Assembly: GCA_019022495.1 (NCBI GenBank) | Contig: JAFEKR010000003.1 | Coordinates: 1,240,001-1,304,000 of the forward strand | Direction: 5' to 3' | DNA length: 64,000 bases | Source: Epichloe hybrida | Taxonomy: Eukaryota; Ascomycota; Sordariomycetes; Hypocreales; Clavicipitaceae | Part shown: positions 1-12,400 of the stretch, piece after piece | How positions within the stretch are numbered: the stretch's first letter is position 1 | How the letters are laid out: each line of letters starts with the position of its first letter | Notes under the pieces: model-generated | Database searches by the model: none | Told to the model about the DNA's origin: nothing | What the model saw: the letters and a program-made list of their open reading frames with translations, nothing else | Program-made: the position numbers and the translations under genes

Positions 1-2870
1 CCCCCTACTATTAGTAAAGGAAACGCTATAGTTACTATTAGAGGTAAAGTAGTTTATAAAGCTAGATATATAATTAGTATTCTATTATATATATATCACT
101 AAAGGTAAGGAACACTAGACCGCATTTCGGACTAGGTTTGGCTTGTTTAAATGGCTTGTGTGTCCCTTTAGGTTAGTAGGCGTGCTAGCAACTTTCTAAT
201 AATATATTAATAGCGCGCTAAGTAGGATACTTAGTAATTACATTACTACATACCTTAATAATATGCTTATTTACTTAGGTAGTTTAAGGAGGGACTATAT
301 ATAAAAGGTCTATGGTATACTAGCTAGATTATAATAGGCTAGCCTAAACCTAGATATTAAGAAATATGTCTTTACTACTAAAGAGGTTAAGTACTTAGGG
401 TTTATTATTTAGGTAGGGAAAGCTATCTATCTAGATAAAGAAAAGATTATAGTAATTTAGGATTAGGAGGCACTAACTAAGGTTTAGGGGGTTTATGGTT
501 TTCTAGGGTTTGCTAACTTTTATTATAACTTTATACTAGATTTCTTAAACATTACAGGTCCTCTAATTAACTTAATAAAGAAGGGGGTCCTATTCTACTA
601 GACAGAGGTATATAATAAGGCCTTTAAGGCATTAAAGTTAGCTTTTATATTATACCTAATCCTAGCTTAGTAGGATTCTAAAAGGGACATATTAGTAGAG
701 GCAGATTACTCTAGAATAGCCCTAGGGGGGTATCTCTCCTAGTTTAGTAATAATAGTATTTTACATCTAGTAGCTTACTATTTAGCTTAATTACAACCTG
801 CTTAGCGGAATTACATAATTTATAATAAGGAGTTACTAGTAATTATCTCCTATCTTAAGGCGTGGTTAGTAAAGCTATAGGGCGTAAGCAAACTATTTAT
901 AATTCTAATAGACTATAAGAACCTTAAGTACTTTATGGCGCTAAGGGAGATATCTAAATATTAAGCTTAGTAAGTAAAGACCCTAGCACTCTTTAATTTC
1001 TATCTATATTATAAACTAAGCACTTAAGTAAAATAACTAGATACACTATTATAGTGTTATCTAGAGAGGCTAGGAATAGAAAGGGTAAAGGCACTAATTA
1101 TCTAGTTAGTAACTAGTCTTATAAAGTTTTCCCTTAAGGGGAGGTAACTATATATTTACCTTAAACCTATTATAGTAGTAGAGGGGAGTGCTTCTAATAG
1201 TAGCCTAATAGAGTTAAGGGTCCTGCCTGCTAGTAGGTTAATGTTTACGAATAAATACCTTTAGTCTCTATAGGATTAGTCTTTAGCCTAGGATAAGGCG
1301 TATAAGTTATAGATAGACGCTATGGTAGTAGGGGCTAGAAAGTTCCTAGACGCTACTAACACTAGAGAATAAATCACGGATTATTAGATTAGCGTAAAGG
1401 GGTTGCTCTAATTCTAGGGATAGATATAAGTCCCTAAGTGGGAGCTATTAACTATAATATTAATATAGCGCGTTCACGACTTGCCCTTATTAGGTTACCT
1501 AGGTTAAAATACAACCTTTAAGGCGCTTTAAAGAGACTTCCACTAGGATAGTATATTATAGGATATGGCCTAGTTTATACAAAACTATTACTACTATAGA
1601 GGGCGGAAAAGCTAGTAACTATAATAAGGCTTACTAAAACCTATTCCGCCCCCTGATAGGTACTAGTCACAAATATCTATTAACTTTATAACTAACCTTC
1701 TAGCAAAAACATAGGATTAGCTATGGTTCCTTATAGTTATTACTAATTAGCTCTTAAAGTACATCTAGTTAGAAGTAATATTATTAATAGAGGCTAGGGC
1801 GTGCGTAAAACAATTTAAACATTACTAGTAGCGTTTTTACGAATTCCCTATATAAATTATCATAGATTATAGGTTAGACTAGCTAAGTAATTTTTAGACA
1901 GAACTTTATAATAAGGTTAGCGTGTAATAGCTACTTTCCACTGCGTATTACTCGTAAATAGATAGCAGCATAGAAAGGGCAAACTAGGAAGTATAGGCTA
2001 TACTACACATAATACTATCTTTCTCCTAATTTAAATAGCTAGATTACCTACTAGCTTGCTAGCTAGTATTAAACAATAGGGATTTATTAGTAACTAGGAT
2101 AAGTATAAATATAGCACTCCATAGGTTTAATATAGCTATAATTCAGAATCCGTTACCCATAGGGTAATCTACTATATTAGTAAAGGGGAGGGCTTAAGCC
2201 TTTTTATAATATTTAAAGGATAGTATAGATTTAACATAGGCCGCAATAGCCTTTATCTAGTAATAATAGTAGGAGAATATAAATAGTAGTTATAGGCTAG
2301 TAAAGTAATTCTAGGTTAGGGACTATATATAGCTTAGCCTTTATAATATTAAAATAAACTATCCCTATAAGAAGTTAGATTAGGTTATAGCTAAATATAA
2401 GGTGCTTAAGGTGCCTATGCCCTTAATAGTTAGGTTAGATATCCTAAGGGGACTATATCCTATCTTTTATATTAACTTAATTTAGCGCGTAGTAGATAAT
2501 CCACTACTAAGCTAAAGACTAGCTAATAAACATTTACTACTAGAGCTAGTTATAATAGATACTAATAATAATCTCGCGGAGTATTAGGTAAAGGAAATCC
2601 TTATAGCTAAGAATACATTAGGTAAGGGTTTAAACTAGAATATCTTAGTTAAATAAAGAGGTTATATATAGCTAACTTAGGAGCTATTAGAAAGTATAGT
2701 ATATATAGAAGCACTTAACTATTTTAAATTATAATAGGGGAATATATAGATAAATAATAGCCCTAAAAGAGTGTATTTTAATTTAACTAAAGATAGCTAA
2801 AAGACGCCTAATTTCTATCTAATACGCGCATAACCTAGCGCTGAAATTCCACTATAATATAAAATAATTT
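1..2870 (+). pseudogene. Degenerate gypsy pol: RT, RNase H, integrase, chromodomain
   Basis: RT is recognisable from about 110 (TAFRTRFGLFKW) through the YLDD box, here YLNN near 270, to KEVKYLGFII near 385-415. [12 protein letters not shown] residues follow at about 500-530. RNase H has a DYKNLKYFM block near 910-940. The integrase has an HDLPLLGYLG-type zinc region from about 1475, a first catalytic Asp changed to Asn (1682-1684, in SINFIT), and an intact catalytic Glu at 1973-1975 in SIERAN. A chromodomain at about 2572-2735 is read from EILIAK and NILVK, with Trp codons turned to TAG. Many in-frame TAG/TAA codons and at least one frame change make it inactive. The chromodomain would have directed integration to heterochromatin. 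Confidence 0.85.
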
Positions 2871-2885
2871 AGGATAGGGGGGGGG
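2871..2885 (+). other. Polypurine tract of the 3' LTR
   Basis: An uninterrupted A/G tract except for one T, ending in nine G, lies directly before the candidate LTR start. This is the position of the plus-strand primer of LTR retrotransposons. Confidence 0.6.
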
Positions 2886-4500
2886 TATTATTATTATTAT
2901 TACGTTAGCAGTGGGCCTTAGTAATAGTATAGGCTAGCTCTGTAATGGTTTTAGCTATTTATTAGACTTAGGTATTGCTTACCTCCTAGGCGGAGATAGA
3001 CTAGGCTAAGTTATTATTTATAGTTCTTATACTATAAAAGAATTTAGTAGCTAGGTTATTATATCCTTAGTAAGTAGGTATTATCTAGGTAAGTATAAGT
3101 TACTATACCTTAGAGGTACCCTAGGTATAGGCTATACCTACGGGGGAGGAGGCTAGGGGCTAGGCCTTAGCTAGATTAATATAAGTAGTAGTAAGTATAC
3201 TATTAAAATATTTATAGTAGTGAATAAAAGTTTTTATAAAGGTAACACACTACCCCTTATTATTATTAGTTTATAGTATAGCTAGAGTTTTAATAGCTTT
3301 TCCTATATATATAAGATTCTTAAGATATTTAAAGGTATAGTAAAGTTTTAGGTTTATACTATATAAGTGCTTCTCCTAGAGGTATATATAATAGCTAGCT
3401 TAATAATAGTAATAGGCCTAGTTTAGCCCTAGAGTATAGTTAAGGGTACTCTTATTTTAGAGATTATTTATATAAGGACTATATAGAAAATCATACTCCT
3501 TACTATTAGAGAGGTCCTTATTATTAGAGTCTCCTTTTAAAATATACTTACTAAGGTAAGTATACTTAGATAGGGTAGGAGAGGGTAAAAAAAGGGGAGG
3601 GAGTATACTAGTAGTAAGTTAGTTAGAGGGGGAGATAATATTACTTATAATAAAGAGTAAACTAGATATAAGAAAGGAGCTTAAAGGTAGTAAGATAATT
3701 AATAAATAATATTAGAAAAGGTATAAAAAGAAGAAATTATAATAATAGGGAGGTAAAAGGATATAAGTTAAGGGAAGGGAGATAGGTTATTTATATTTTA
3801 AGATAAATTAGTTAAGCTCTAATTAGAGCATAGGTTATTTATATTTGTAAATAAAGGCTAGGAGTAGATAGGGGTAGTATATTATATAATAAGGGGCTAG
3901 ATAATTACTAATAAGGGGGCTACTTAAAGTAAAGCTTAAGTTTAGTAGGTAATAGATAGGATATAAGATTAAGGTAAAGTTAAGGGGGCGGAGGAGGTAA
4001 GGAGATAGCTAGTAATAGGGGGTTTTAAAAGAGGTAGCTAGTGTTTTTAGGGGTAGGACTAGAGTAAGGTAGGGTGCCTACCACACTAAAAATTTTTCTA
4101 CTTTATATAGCAAAGATATAACCTTGCTTAGTAACCTACTAGCCTTGCTAGGCTACTTACGTTACCTTACTAGGTTTTTCTATAATAGCTATGTAATAAG
4201 GGTCTAGTGTTAATATATACTTACTTTTTTATAGGAGGAGAAAGGGGGGGATAAGTATAGGGGTATATTATAGACTTAAGCTATAAGCTTAGGTTAAGTC
4301 TAGCTCTAGAAAGGCTCTAGAAAGTATATATACTCTAGGTAAAGGGGTTAGGGCTTTACGTAGACTACACACAGACCGCACATAAGGGGATATATATCCG
4401 GATGCTATGTAATACTAGTAGAGTTCTCCTTTTCTTCTATAAGAATAATATTCTTATTCTGAACGCTTATACGCAGTAGCTATAAGGCTAGTTCCTAACA
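2886..4500 (+). repeat. Candidate long 3' LTR, or LTR plus unidentified insert
   Basis: It begins after the polypurine tract and ends in a relatively unmutated stretch (about 4350-4500) terminating in AACA. At about 1.6 kb it is long for a fungal gypsy LTR, so part of it may be another insertion. A 15-bp motif, aggttatttatattt, occurs twice (3783-3797 and 3830-3844). A purine-rich + strand stretch at 3590-4080 can be read as a stop-riddled frame that I do not recognise. No second copy is present in the window to prove LTR identity. Confidence 0.4.
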
Positions 4501-4639
4501 ATATCCTTAACTTATTCTATACTCTAGTATTAATCCTAAAGCTACTTAGTAACTTATTTATAAATTTATAACCCTATATAGTATTAATTTATCTTATTAG
4601 CTTGCCTAGTAGCTACTTAAAGAGCTTTACGCTTATCTA

Positions 4640-5880
4640 GAGGTAATAGCTCTATCTTATATACTTTAAATTCATTAGGTTCCTTTCTACCTATTTTAAT
4701 AAAGTTAAATAAACTAGTAATAGTATAGATTATCTTAATTTGTATAAGAAACTTATATTTAGCTATGCTATAGTAAATAATCTTTTACTTTTACTTACAC
4801 TACCTAAAGACTTACTTAACTACTATTCTTAATTATAAGTGCTAATAATTAAAAAGCTTTTCTTAGTTTATAGGTTACTAACTAGTAAGTGCCTAGTCTT
4901 ATAGATAATACTAAACTCTTAAAAAAGGCGTAATTAGCCTCTAATTTATACTAAATCCTATATTACTAAGATAAAAGTAACCTTAGGGTATTAAAAATAA
5001 CTTTAATAATACTATCTATATTAAGGTTACATTATTAATAAAACCTTCCGTGCTAGGTAGCATATATTAAAATAATCCCTTAAAGCTAGCGGCTACTAGT
5101 ATATTTTATAAGATATTATTCTTCCTTAACTAAAACCTTTTCTACTATAAAAGCAAGATATATATAGGAATATATATACTATCTATAGCGCTAATTACAC
5201 CGTTAAATTAAAGGAATTTATTATTTAATTCTATAATAGGTAATACAAACTCTAGGTTTAGCTAATAAATAAATCTTATATATAGTTTCCTTACTAGGTT
5301 AAGTAACTTATAAAAAATCCATAATACTAATAATTAGCTTAGATAAAACTAATAGCCTATGTTTCTTTAAGGCTTATTATAAGCATAAATCTATAAGAAT
5401 ATTATTACTTTTTACTTAACTAATTAGTATTATAAATCCCTAAGTAAAGTATTATTCTAAAGCTAGCTATAAAGCTAAAGAAAGGTCTCCTTTAGTATCT
5501 AAAAGAGTTATATAAAGTAGTAACTAGGCTTCTAAAGAATATAATAGTAAAGGTCCTATAAGGTAGTTAGTAATTATTAAGCTCCTTCTTTAAGAGCTAT
5601 AAATTCATTAGTATTATTAGTATTATTAGCATTATTATAATGGTAATAGTAAATGTGCTCTTAGAGGTAATAGGGCTAATAGAGCACTCTCTGTATTCTT
5701 GCTACGGCCCTATAGCATAGGAGAATTAATACTATAACACAAAGATTATTATTATTATTATCTTCTTTAATAGTAATATACTTAAATAAGAGGTTATAAT
5801 TCCTAAGAAAGGTTATTATAGCGCTTTACTAACTTTATTATTAGTACTTCCTATAAAGTTTATAAAGCGATTTACTCCCT
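4640..5880 (-). pseudogene. PIF/Harbinger-type transposase (HARBI1-like), degenerate
   Basis: Read right to left, the frame holds the blocks of the PIF/Harbinger DDE nuclease. A VISAIDSIYIPI block (about 5170-5205) corresponds to the GAIDGTHI motif with the first Asp kept. Next come ILVAASF and a TEGFINNV block (about 5030-5060), where the second catalytic Asp appears as Asn. A C-terminal LFNYQHSQLRIVV block (about 4800-4865) matches the LFNLRHSSLRNVVER region with the catalytic Glu changed to Lys. Stops are TAA/TAG throughout. The helix-turn-helix N terminus should lie in 5550-5880 but is poorly readable. I could not find convincing terminal inverted repeats or a 3-bp duplication. The family call is firm; the limits are approximate. 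Confidence 0.8.
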
Positions 5881-6476
5881 GCAAAAATAAGAGCTAAAAA
5901 ATAGTAAAATTCCCTTTATTCTTAGCATCTAATCCTATTATAGGCATTTACACGCCCCTTACTAGTATAGTATATTATAAATAGGGGTAAATACGAAGTG
6001 GACTTAATTCCATAACTTTCTATGCAAATTTATAGCTAAAAATGGTTAGCGCGTCCCTTATGCATTGTTGTGCACTCTGCTAACTTAGCAGAGTTTTCGT
6101 GGATCACACCCTAAAGCATCGGATGTGTGGGCGAGGGTTGCGCATTAACTAGGATAAGACATCAGTGGAGATAAATATATTAGAAGTACCTCCGTAGACT
6201 AGTTATTACTATAGTATACTATATACCTTTTAGGTATAAAAGTTAAGTACTATCTATACCTTTAATTAATTAAATTAAACACTTTTTATTATCTATCTAT
6301 ACCCTTACCTAATAGTTATAAGCCTAGGTAACTTCTATTACTAAATTTATTATTATCTTTAAGGTTATTAGCTTTATTAAATTAATTAAATTAATACTTA
6401 CTAATATTATAAGATAAATATCCTTATTATATTAATTAATAGTTAATTAATATATCCTATGCTTCCTGTTAGTTTT
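5881..6476. other. Unassigned stretch with a palindrome and a lightly mutated island
   Basis: No coding frame is recognisable. Bases 6030-6170 keep many CpG, CpA and TpG dinucleotides, unlike their surroundings. They contain a 19-bp palindrome at 6075-6093 (nine-base arms CTCTGCTAA and TTAGCAGAG around one C). This could be the outer end of the neighbouring Harbinger element. From 6180 on there is only AT-rich sequence with TTAATTAA-like runs. Confidence 0.4.
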
Positions 6477-6755
6477 CACAGGGTATTGAATTCAATGTAA
6501 GAAGGTTGTAAGCCTAAAGAATAGTATCATTATTGATTTATCTATTCTAGGCTGCGTTATATATGTAAAAAAAGAGAAGTTAAAAGCTAGAATCTATGAT
6601 AATAGAAGGAAAGGGGGCTACGCGTTTATAGCCCTATATTTCCTAGCTAATTAATAAGCTAGGTTATAAGTTACATATAAGGCGCGCGCGTAGCCTAAGC
6701 TTTTGCTAGGTAATTATAGCTATAACGCGTAATTAATATTACCTTTGTTCTAATA
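6477..6755 (-). repeat. 3' LTR of copia element D
   Basis: It starts TGTTAGTTTTCACAGG and ends TTCTAATA (CA changed to TA). Both ends resemble the family B LTR, while the middle differs. The internal side continues with CTAAAACCTCTC, the reverse complement of a polypurine tract at the same place as in family B. The element is on the minus strand, so this is its 3' LTR. The five bases before it (CTTCC) should be the target duplication, but its partner is not in the window. Confidence 0.8.
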
Positions 6756-8750
6756 CTAAAACCTCTCTTTTTTAATATAATTATTAATATATAATATTAA
6801 TTATAAAAATAAAAAAGAAAGGTAAATTAAGGATTTAATTAATAAGGGATATAAGGAAAAGAACTTATAGCCTATCTAGGCATATAGTGGCTAATAAAAA
6901 GGGAAATAATAATCTTACTTAGCTTATAAGCTTATATAAGGATAAGGAAATCCTTTCTAAATCCCTTCTTTCCTTAAAATAATATATATCCTATACTATA
7001 GTATATATATAATATCTTCTACCTCTAATTTAATACCTTCCTTCTCTTATATACTATTACTAATTTCTATAGTTTACTAGAAGGGCCTAGTAAGCTAGTA
7101 TAGCCATAGCTACTAAGAATATTAACTATAGGGGTATATATCCCTTATATTACTATCTTATCCCTATAGCTACTCTCCTAGAGAATTACCTTTCCTCTTA
7201 CTATATATATATTATATATAAGTAACCTATCCCTTTATCTAGATTATTATTTAGTTAGTTAAGATAAAGCTCTTAAAGGCTTTATTAAGTAATGCTTTTA
7301 TAAAGGCATTAGCTAGGTTATTCTCCATATTAATTTATTAGATTTTATATAGTTCTTAGCGTTTATATAACTATTAAAGAGCTATAATATTAATTATTAA
7401 GCGTTTCTTTTTTATTATACTAAGTTTAATAAGATATTTATATAAGAAGTATAAATCCGTATATATAATAACTAGGATCTTTAGGGGCTTTAGTTAGTTA
7501 GTAACTAGGTTTAGGGTTATTATAATTATATAAGCTATATTAATACTAGTTACTATACTATAAACCTCTAAGGTAAGTATACTTTATATAACTCTTTTAC
7601 TTTTTATTAAGCTAAAGTATATAATATTACCTTTAATTATAAATTTACTATTAGTATAGTCTTTATTAGCTAGAATAAGTATATATCCTAGTTATAAGAA
7701 TAAGTCCTAGTTATTAGTAAATAATTTATTTATAAAGGCAAAGAGCTTTGCCTTCTTAAGATTTATTAGAATAAATATTAGGCCTCTTTCTAAGTAATCT
7801 ATTTACTACTTTACGTAGTAATTAAGGGCTTTTATATCTTCTAGAGTTAGCTCTTAGTGCTATATAGTAATAAATAAATTAAAGTAAGCCTCTAGTTAGT
7901 AAATTAAGGTAATATAAGCACCTTAGGCCCTTTACTTAATATATTTACACTTTAATTTAATTACTAAAACTAATTCTAACTTATTACTTTACCCCTTTTA
8001 CTATATCTTAATAGTATTATTCTCTAGCATAATAATACCTCTATTAAACATAAGAGAATTATCCTAGGTTAGGAATTACTTTAGCTTTATATTAAAGCCT
8101 ATAGTAACTAGTTAAGTCTTTTCCTTCTTAGAGAACTTCTTATCTAATAGGCTAAGGGTATTATTAGTTTATATTCTAATATATATAAAGTTAGGGCTTT
8201 TCTTTATAGTTATAAGTAAGTAAGGATTATATATAGAGGTTTTTATCTAGAGATTCTCTCTATAATGCTTATAATACATAACTTACTAATATATACTAGC
8301 CTCTATAAGTTTATAAAGGGGCTTTAAAAAGGTACTGTATTTAAATTAGTAAACACGCTAGGATTAGCTACTCTAGTAATATATAGGCCTATATATACGC
8401 CTAATAGATATTACATAGCTAGATAAGAAATTTTCTTAATCTTACTAATAGGGCTATTATAAGAATAAGGCATTAGCTTACTTATTAAATTATTAGGGCC
8501 TATATAAGGATAGCCTATTTCCCTTTATTCTTATATCCTTAGATTATAAGGTATAACTTTTTATAAGGTTTTATTATCTTACCTTTAATCTTATTAATAA
8601 TTTAGGAATTAAAGATTTAAATCTTACTATACTTCTCCTTATTAAATATAATAAATTTAAATATACCTTACTTAATTAGGGTATTAATCTCTGCTTTTAT
8701 TAATAGTTTAAAAGGTTTACTTAGGGTCTTAATAATTTATTTCTTATATA
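6756..8750 (-). pseudogene. Copia element D pol: RNase H and reverse transcriptase part
   Basis: Read on the minus strand, RNase H and the C terminus occupy about 6900-7700. An NNLANAFIKALLNKAFK block near 7265-7325 corresponds to the copia ADxxTK ending, and KSKRVI lies near 7590. RT runs from about 7700 to 8740, with a TSIYNPYLLI block and a decayed TDDTL box (TNNTL). The reading is collinear with the family B copy at 21250-22880. Stops are dense and most Asp codons are Asn. The body stops at 8750, where the LINE is inserted, and resumes at 15336. Confidence 0.85.
8740..8750. repeat. Left target-site duplication of the LINE
   Basis: TTTCTTATATA here is repeated at 15325-15335. When one copy and the DNA between are removed, the copia D sequence becomes collinear with copy B2 around 22830-22860. 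Confidence 0.8.
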
Positions 8751-9480
8751 TATATTATTTACGCTAGTTAGCTCTATAGATAGCTATTACTAGTACTCCT
8801 ACTACTAAGTTAAAAGGGAAAACCCTATACTAGGAAGAAAAACCCCCTTATATCTATATACAGGCTAGCGCTAGCCCTATAACAGGTCTACGCTACTTGG
8901 TGTGTTTCCTATTATAGGTATTTATTACTAGCTTACACTAGCCTTATCCTATTAAAAAGAAAAAGAAAGGAAAGATATATAAAATAAGAGTTTGTAGGCC
9001 CCTTCTAGTCTTACTCTAGTATAATAATATACCTATCCTAAGTCTCTTTACTTTAGGCTAGGGCAAAGTAAATCCGGATTTATAGCGTTAATTTACTTCT
9101 TATTTACTCTTATGCTTACTCTCCTATAGCCTTACTTTTTAGCTATCTCTAGCCTATTCTTACCTTATATATCTAGTAAAGTCTAAGTACCTAGTTTTAT
9201 TTAATTAGCACTAGGGGAGGGTAGTTATAGCCCTAGACTAGGGTAGTCCTAGGTTAAGATTACTTATATGTTATTAGATTTGTTAATTATATTATGCTTT
9301 GTTTTTAAGTAAGTTATCTAAATTATCCCCCTCCCCCCTCTATAGGTATAAAAGAGAGCTCTCCCCCTCTAGGGTCCTAGTCTCTTTCTTCTCTTTATAT
9401 TAAACTTCCTATAGGTTTTTCTTTTCTTTCTAGCTATTTAAGGCTATCCTAGGCTAGGGTTAGGTTATTTACTAATGTTT
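8751..9480 (-). other. 3' region of the LINE, no recognised coding
   Basis: Stop-rich in all frames. It holds a G-rich stretch on the minus strand (C runs at about 9325-9345 on the plus strand) and a TATAAAAG-like sequence near 9350. The latter could be coincidental and is not claimed as a promoter. Some CpG and CpA are kept around 8870-8930. It probably represents the 3' untranslated region. Confidence 0.4.
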
Positions 9481-12400
9481 ACTATAAATTTAGACTAAAT
9501 CTAGCATAATAGCGCTAGAAGCTATAAGTACTCTAGTATTACTACTTATCTAGCTCTAATTTACCTAGGAATCTTGTAAGTATAAGGACTTCCTAAGGAA
9601 GTCTATAACTAAAAAGTAATACATATAAGTTATAGAGAAGGGTCTATTTATAAGTTATATTTACTTCTGCTCTAGGCCTAGTCTGCTACTAATTTACTTT
9701 AGCTTAGTAAACTAAGAGAAGTTTAATGTATTTCCTATAAATCTTATTTAGTTTAGGACCTTAGGCACTAGTGCTATCTTATTATTAGTAGGTTAGTCTT
9801 ACCCTAGCTTAGTAATAGGGCTAACTTGCTAGATAAAGGTGGCCACTAACGCGTGTTTTAACTATTAGGTTTAGAACTATTAATACTACTAGGTAATAAT
9901 TAATAATTACCCTTACTCTAGCTTAGTTCTATGTCTAATCCACTGTTTTAGCTAAACTTATCTAGTAATTAAAATAAGCATTAGTAGTTAGTTAAGACCT
10001 AGGCTTCTATAGCTAATAGGGGCGTGGTAAGTCTATTCTAGCTTAGTAGTAGGTTTATTCTAGCTCTAATATCTTCCTTAATAGGCCCTAGAAGGCTTCT
10101 AGGACTAGGTTAAGAAGCTTTACACTAGTAATTAGGCAAAGAAGAAATAAAGCGCCTTAGTAGTAGGCCTAGACTAGGCTAGTTTCTCTAAGGAATAGTA
10201 TACTAAGCTTATCTTTTAGCTTACGTGCCTTAACGCGCGTATAGCGGAGATAAACTATCTCTTACTTGCTATTATCCCTATGAAAAATCGTGACTAGGTG
10301 GCTGCAAATGTAATTCCTATCCTAGAGGAGAAATAAGGTGGTGGCTTAAATTTAGCTTAGAGTAAGGGCAGTAGTAAGCTAGTGGGACTTATAATACCTA
10401 GAGTTTATAGTTAAAATTAATCTAATAATAGTTCCAGACCTAAATATTCTTTATTATAATTATGAATTATAAAATTAGTCCCTCCCCTAGCTTACCTCTA
10501 TGCTTATACTATCTATTCTATCCCTTATGCTAGATTTATAATTAGAAGGTTTTCTATTTATTAATAGATTTAGCCTAGGTCTAGCGGTATTCTAAGCTAT
10601 CTTATAGCTAGCTCCTATGCTAATAAGTAATATTAGAGTTGTCTTATGCTAAGGAACTATTTAGCTAAATATTTTGCTTTTTAAGGTTTGTTTAGGGCTA
10701 GCCTTGCCTCCTATGCGTTAGCAAGCTATTACTACTAAGGTTACCTATAGTTATATTTACTGTAATTAACTAGTATATAGTATTAGTCTTCTATAGCTTA
10801 ACTATAGCTATATAGGGGCGAAACTACCCTAGGAACCTTTCTTTAGAATAGGAACTTATTTAAGCCTATCTTTCCTATATATAGTTAGATAATTATTAAA
10901 GAGATATACTTATTTATATTAGTATGAAATTCCTAGATTTTCTTTAGGTTATAGGAGGGTAGGGAGTCTTTAGTTAGTTCTCTAATGCGTTTACTTTAGG
11001 CTAGCCTCTCTTTATTATGCTAGTCCTCTTATTATTTCTTCTATTCCTTATCTAGGTCTATGTCTAGTTTATTATTAATAGGTAAGGGTCTTCTTCTATA
11101 GCGTAGTACTATTATAACTAAGTTAGCTATAGCTTAGATTATCCTTGCTATCCTACTATTAATAATTTTATCTTTAAACCTTTACTTTATTTTATTTAGG
11201 TAGAGGTTAAGGGGGGGGATATAGGTCTTAACTTCTAGTTATATAATAGGTATAGCCTTAAATGCCCCTATAATAATCTAGAGGTAAGCTAATTAATTTA
11301 CTATAAAGCTTTTTATTACTTCTCTTAGCTATCTCTCTTTCTTAGTAAGGGTATAGTAAGCGCTTACTCTATAGGTAAGGATAGGTTAGATTACTTATAT
11401 ATATAGAAGTCTAGTATCTCTAAAGCTATATCCCTAGGCTAATACTACTAGCTTAGAGAGTGTAAGCTACTACTAGGCTAACTTACCCTTAAGAATATTT
11501 CTATAGGCACTCTAGTTAAGTTTCCTATTAACCTAAACTCCTAGGAATTTATATAATTTTATAGGTACTATTTTCTTTACTTTAAGTTAGACTTTAGCCT
11601 AGGGAGGTTTATAAGACTTACTAAAGTATATAAGTTTAGTTTTAGCTAGGTTAAACTTAACTTTTACTTACTTTACTTATTTCTTATAGATCTTCTATAT
11701 AGCTTTAAGTCTCCTCTAGGTCTATGCTATATTCTTACTAAAGGCTACTATATTTATATTATTTATAAATCCTATAGCTACTATACCTAGAATAGCCTAG
11801 AGGTAAATATAAAGCTTTACTAAGTAAAGTAAGAAAAGAATTAAGGAGAGGGATAAACCTTATAAGGAGCTAGCCTTAATTATAAATAGTCTAGAGAGTC
11901 CTTTATTAAAGCTAAGCTAGCTTATTCTATCTATAAGGAAGCTTTATATTACTACTATTAGCTATTATAGGACTCCTATCTTTATAAGTAAGTGTATTAG
12001 GTATAGGTAGCTAACTTTATTAAACACTAAAGATATATCTATTTGCGCTAGTAAGGCAATACCGCCCCTACCCTAGGCCTCCCTAATATATTTAATAAGG
12101 ACTCTTATTATAGTTTCTATTAATCTGTTTATCCTATTACCTATCTAGAGTTTAGGGAGTAGCCCCTTTACCTTAGTAAAGGCTATAAGTTACTTTACTA
12201 TTACTACTTTTATAATCTTTCCTACTATATTAAGTAGTAAGATTAGTCTTTATATATTAGCTTTCCTTATTTTCTTAGTGGTTTTACTAGGTTTTCTAAT
12301 TACTACTACCCTTATGGTTTAGAAGCGGGCTAGGAAGTATCCTATTTCTAGGACTATATTTAGGAGCCTAGCTATAGTATCTTTAGCTAGGTTATTATAA

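Larger units (their letters stand above)
1..4500 (+). mobile_element. Ty3/gypsy chromovirus, 3' portion (5' part outside window)
   Basis: Domain order on the + strand is reverse transcriptase, RNase H, H2C2 integrase and chromodomain, the Ty3/gypsy order with the C-terminal chromodomain of chromoviruses. Gag, protease and the 5' LTR lie to the left of the window. A purine tract at 2871-2885 is followed by a sequence starting TATT and ending at an AACA at 4500, which I take as a candidate 3' LTR with its first TG changed to TA. The right target duplication cannot be checked because the left end is missing. The pol part is secure; the 4500 boundary is inferred. Confidence 0.75.

Noticed and set aside
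9340..9420. Promoter with TATAAAAG and CT-rich stretch
   Set aside because: It lies in the 3' region of the LINE on the opposite strand, with no readable gene downstream on the plus strand.
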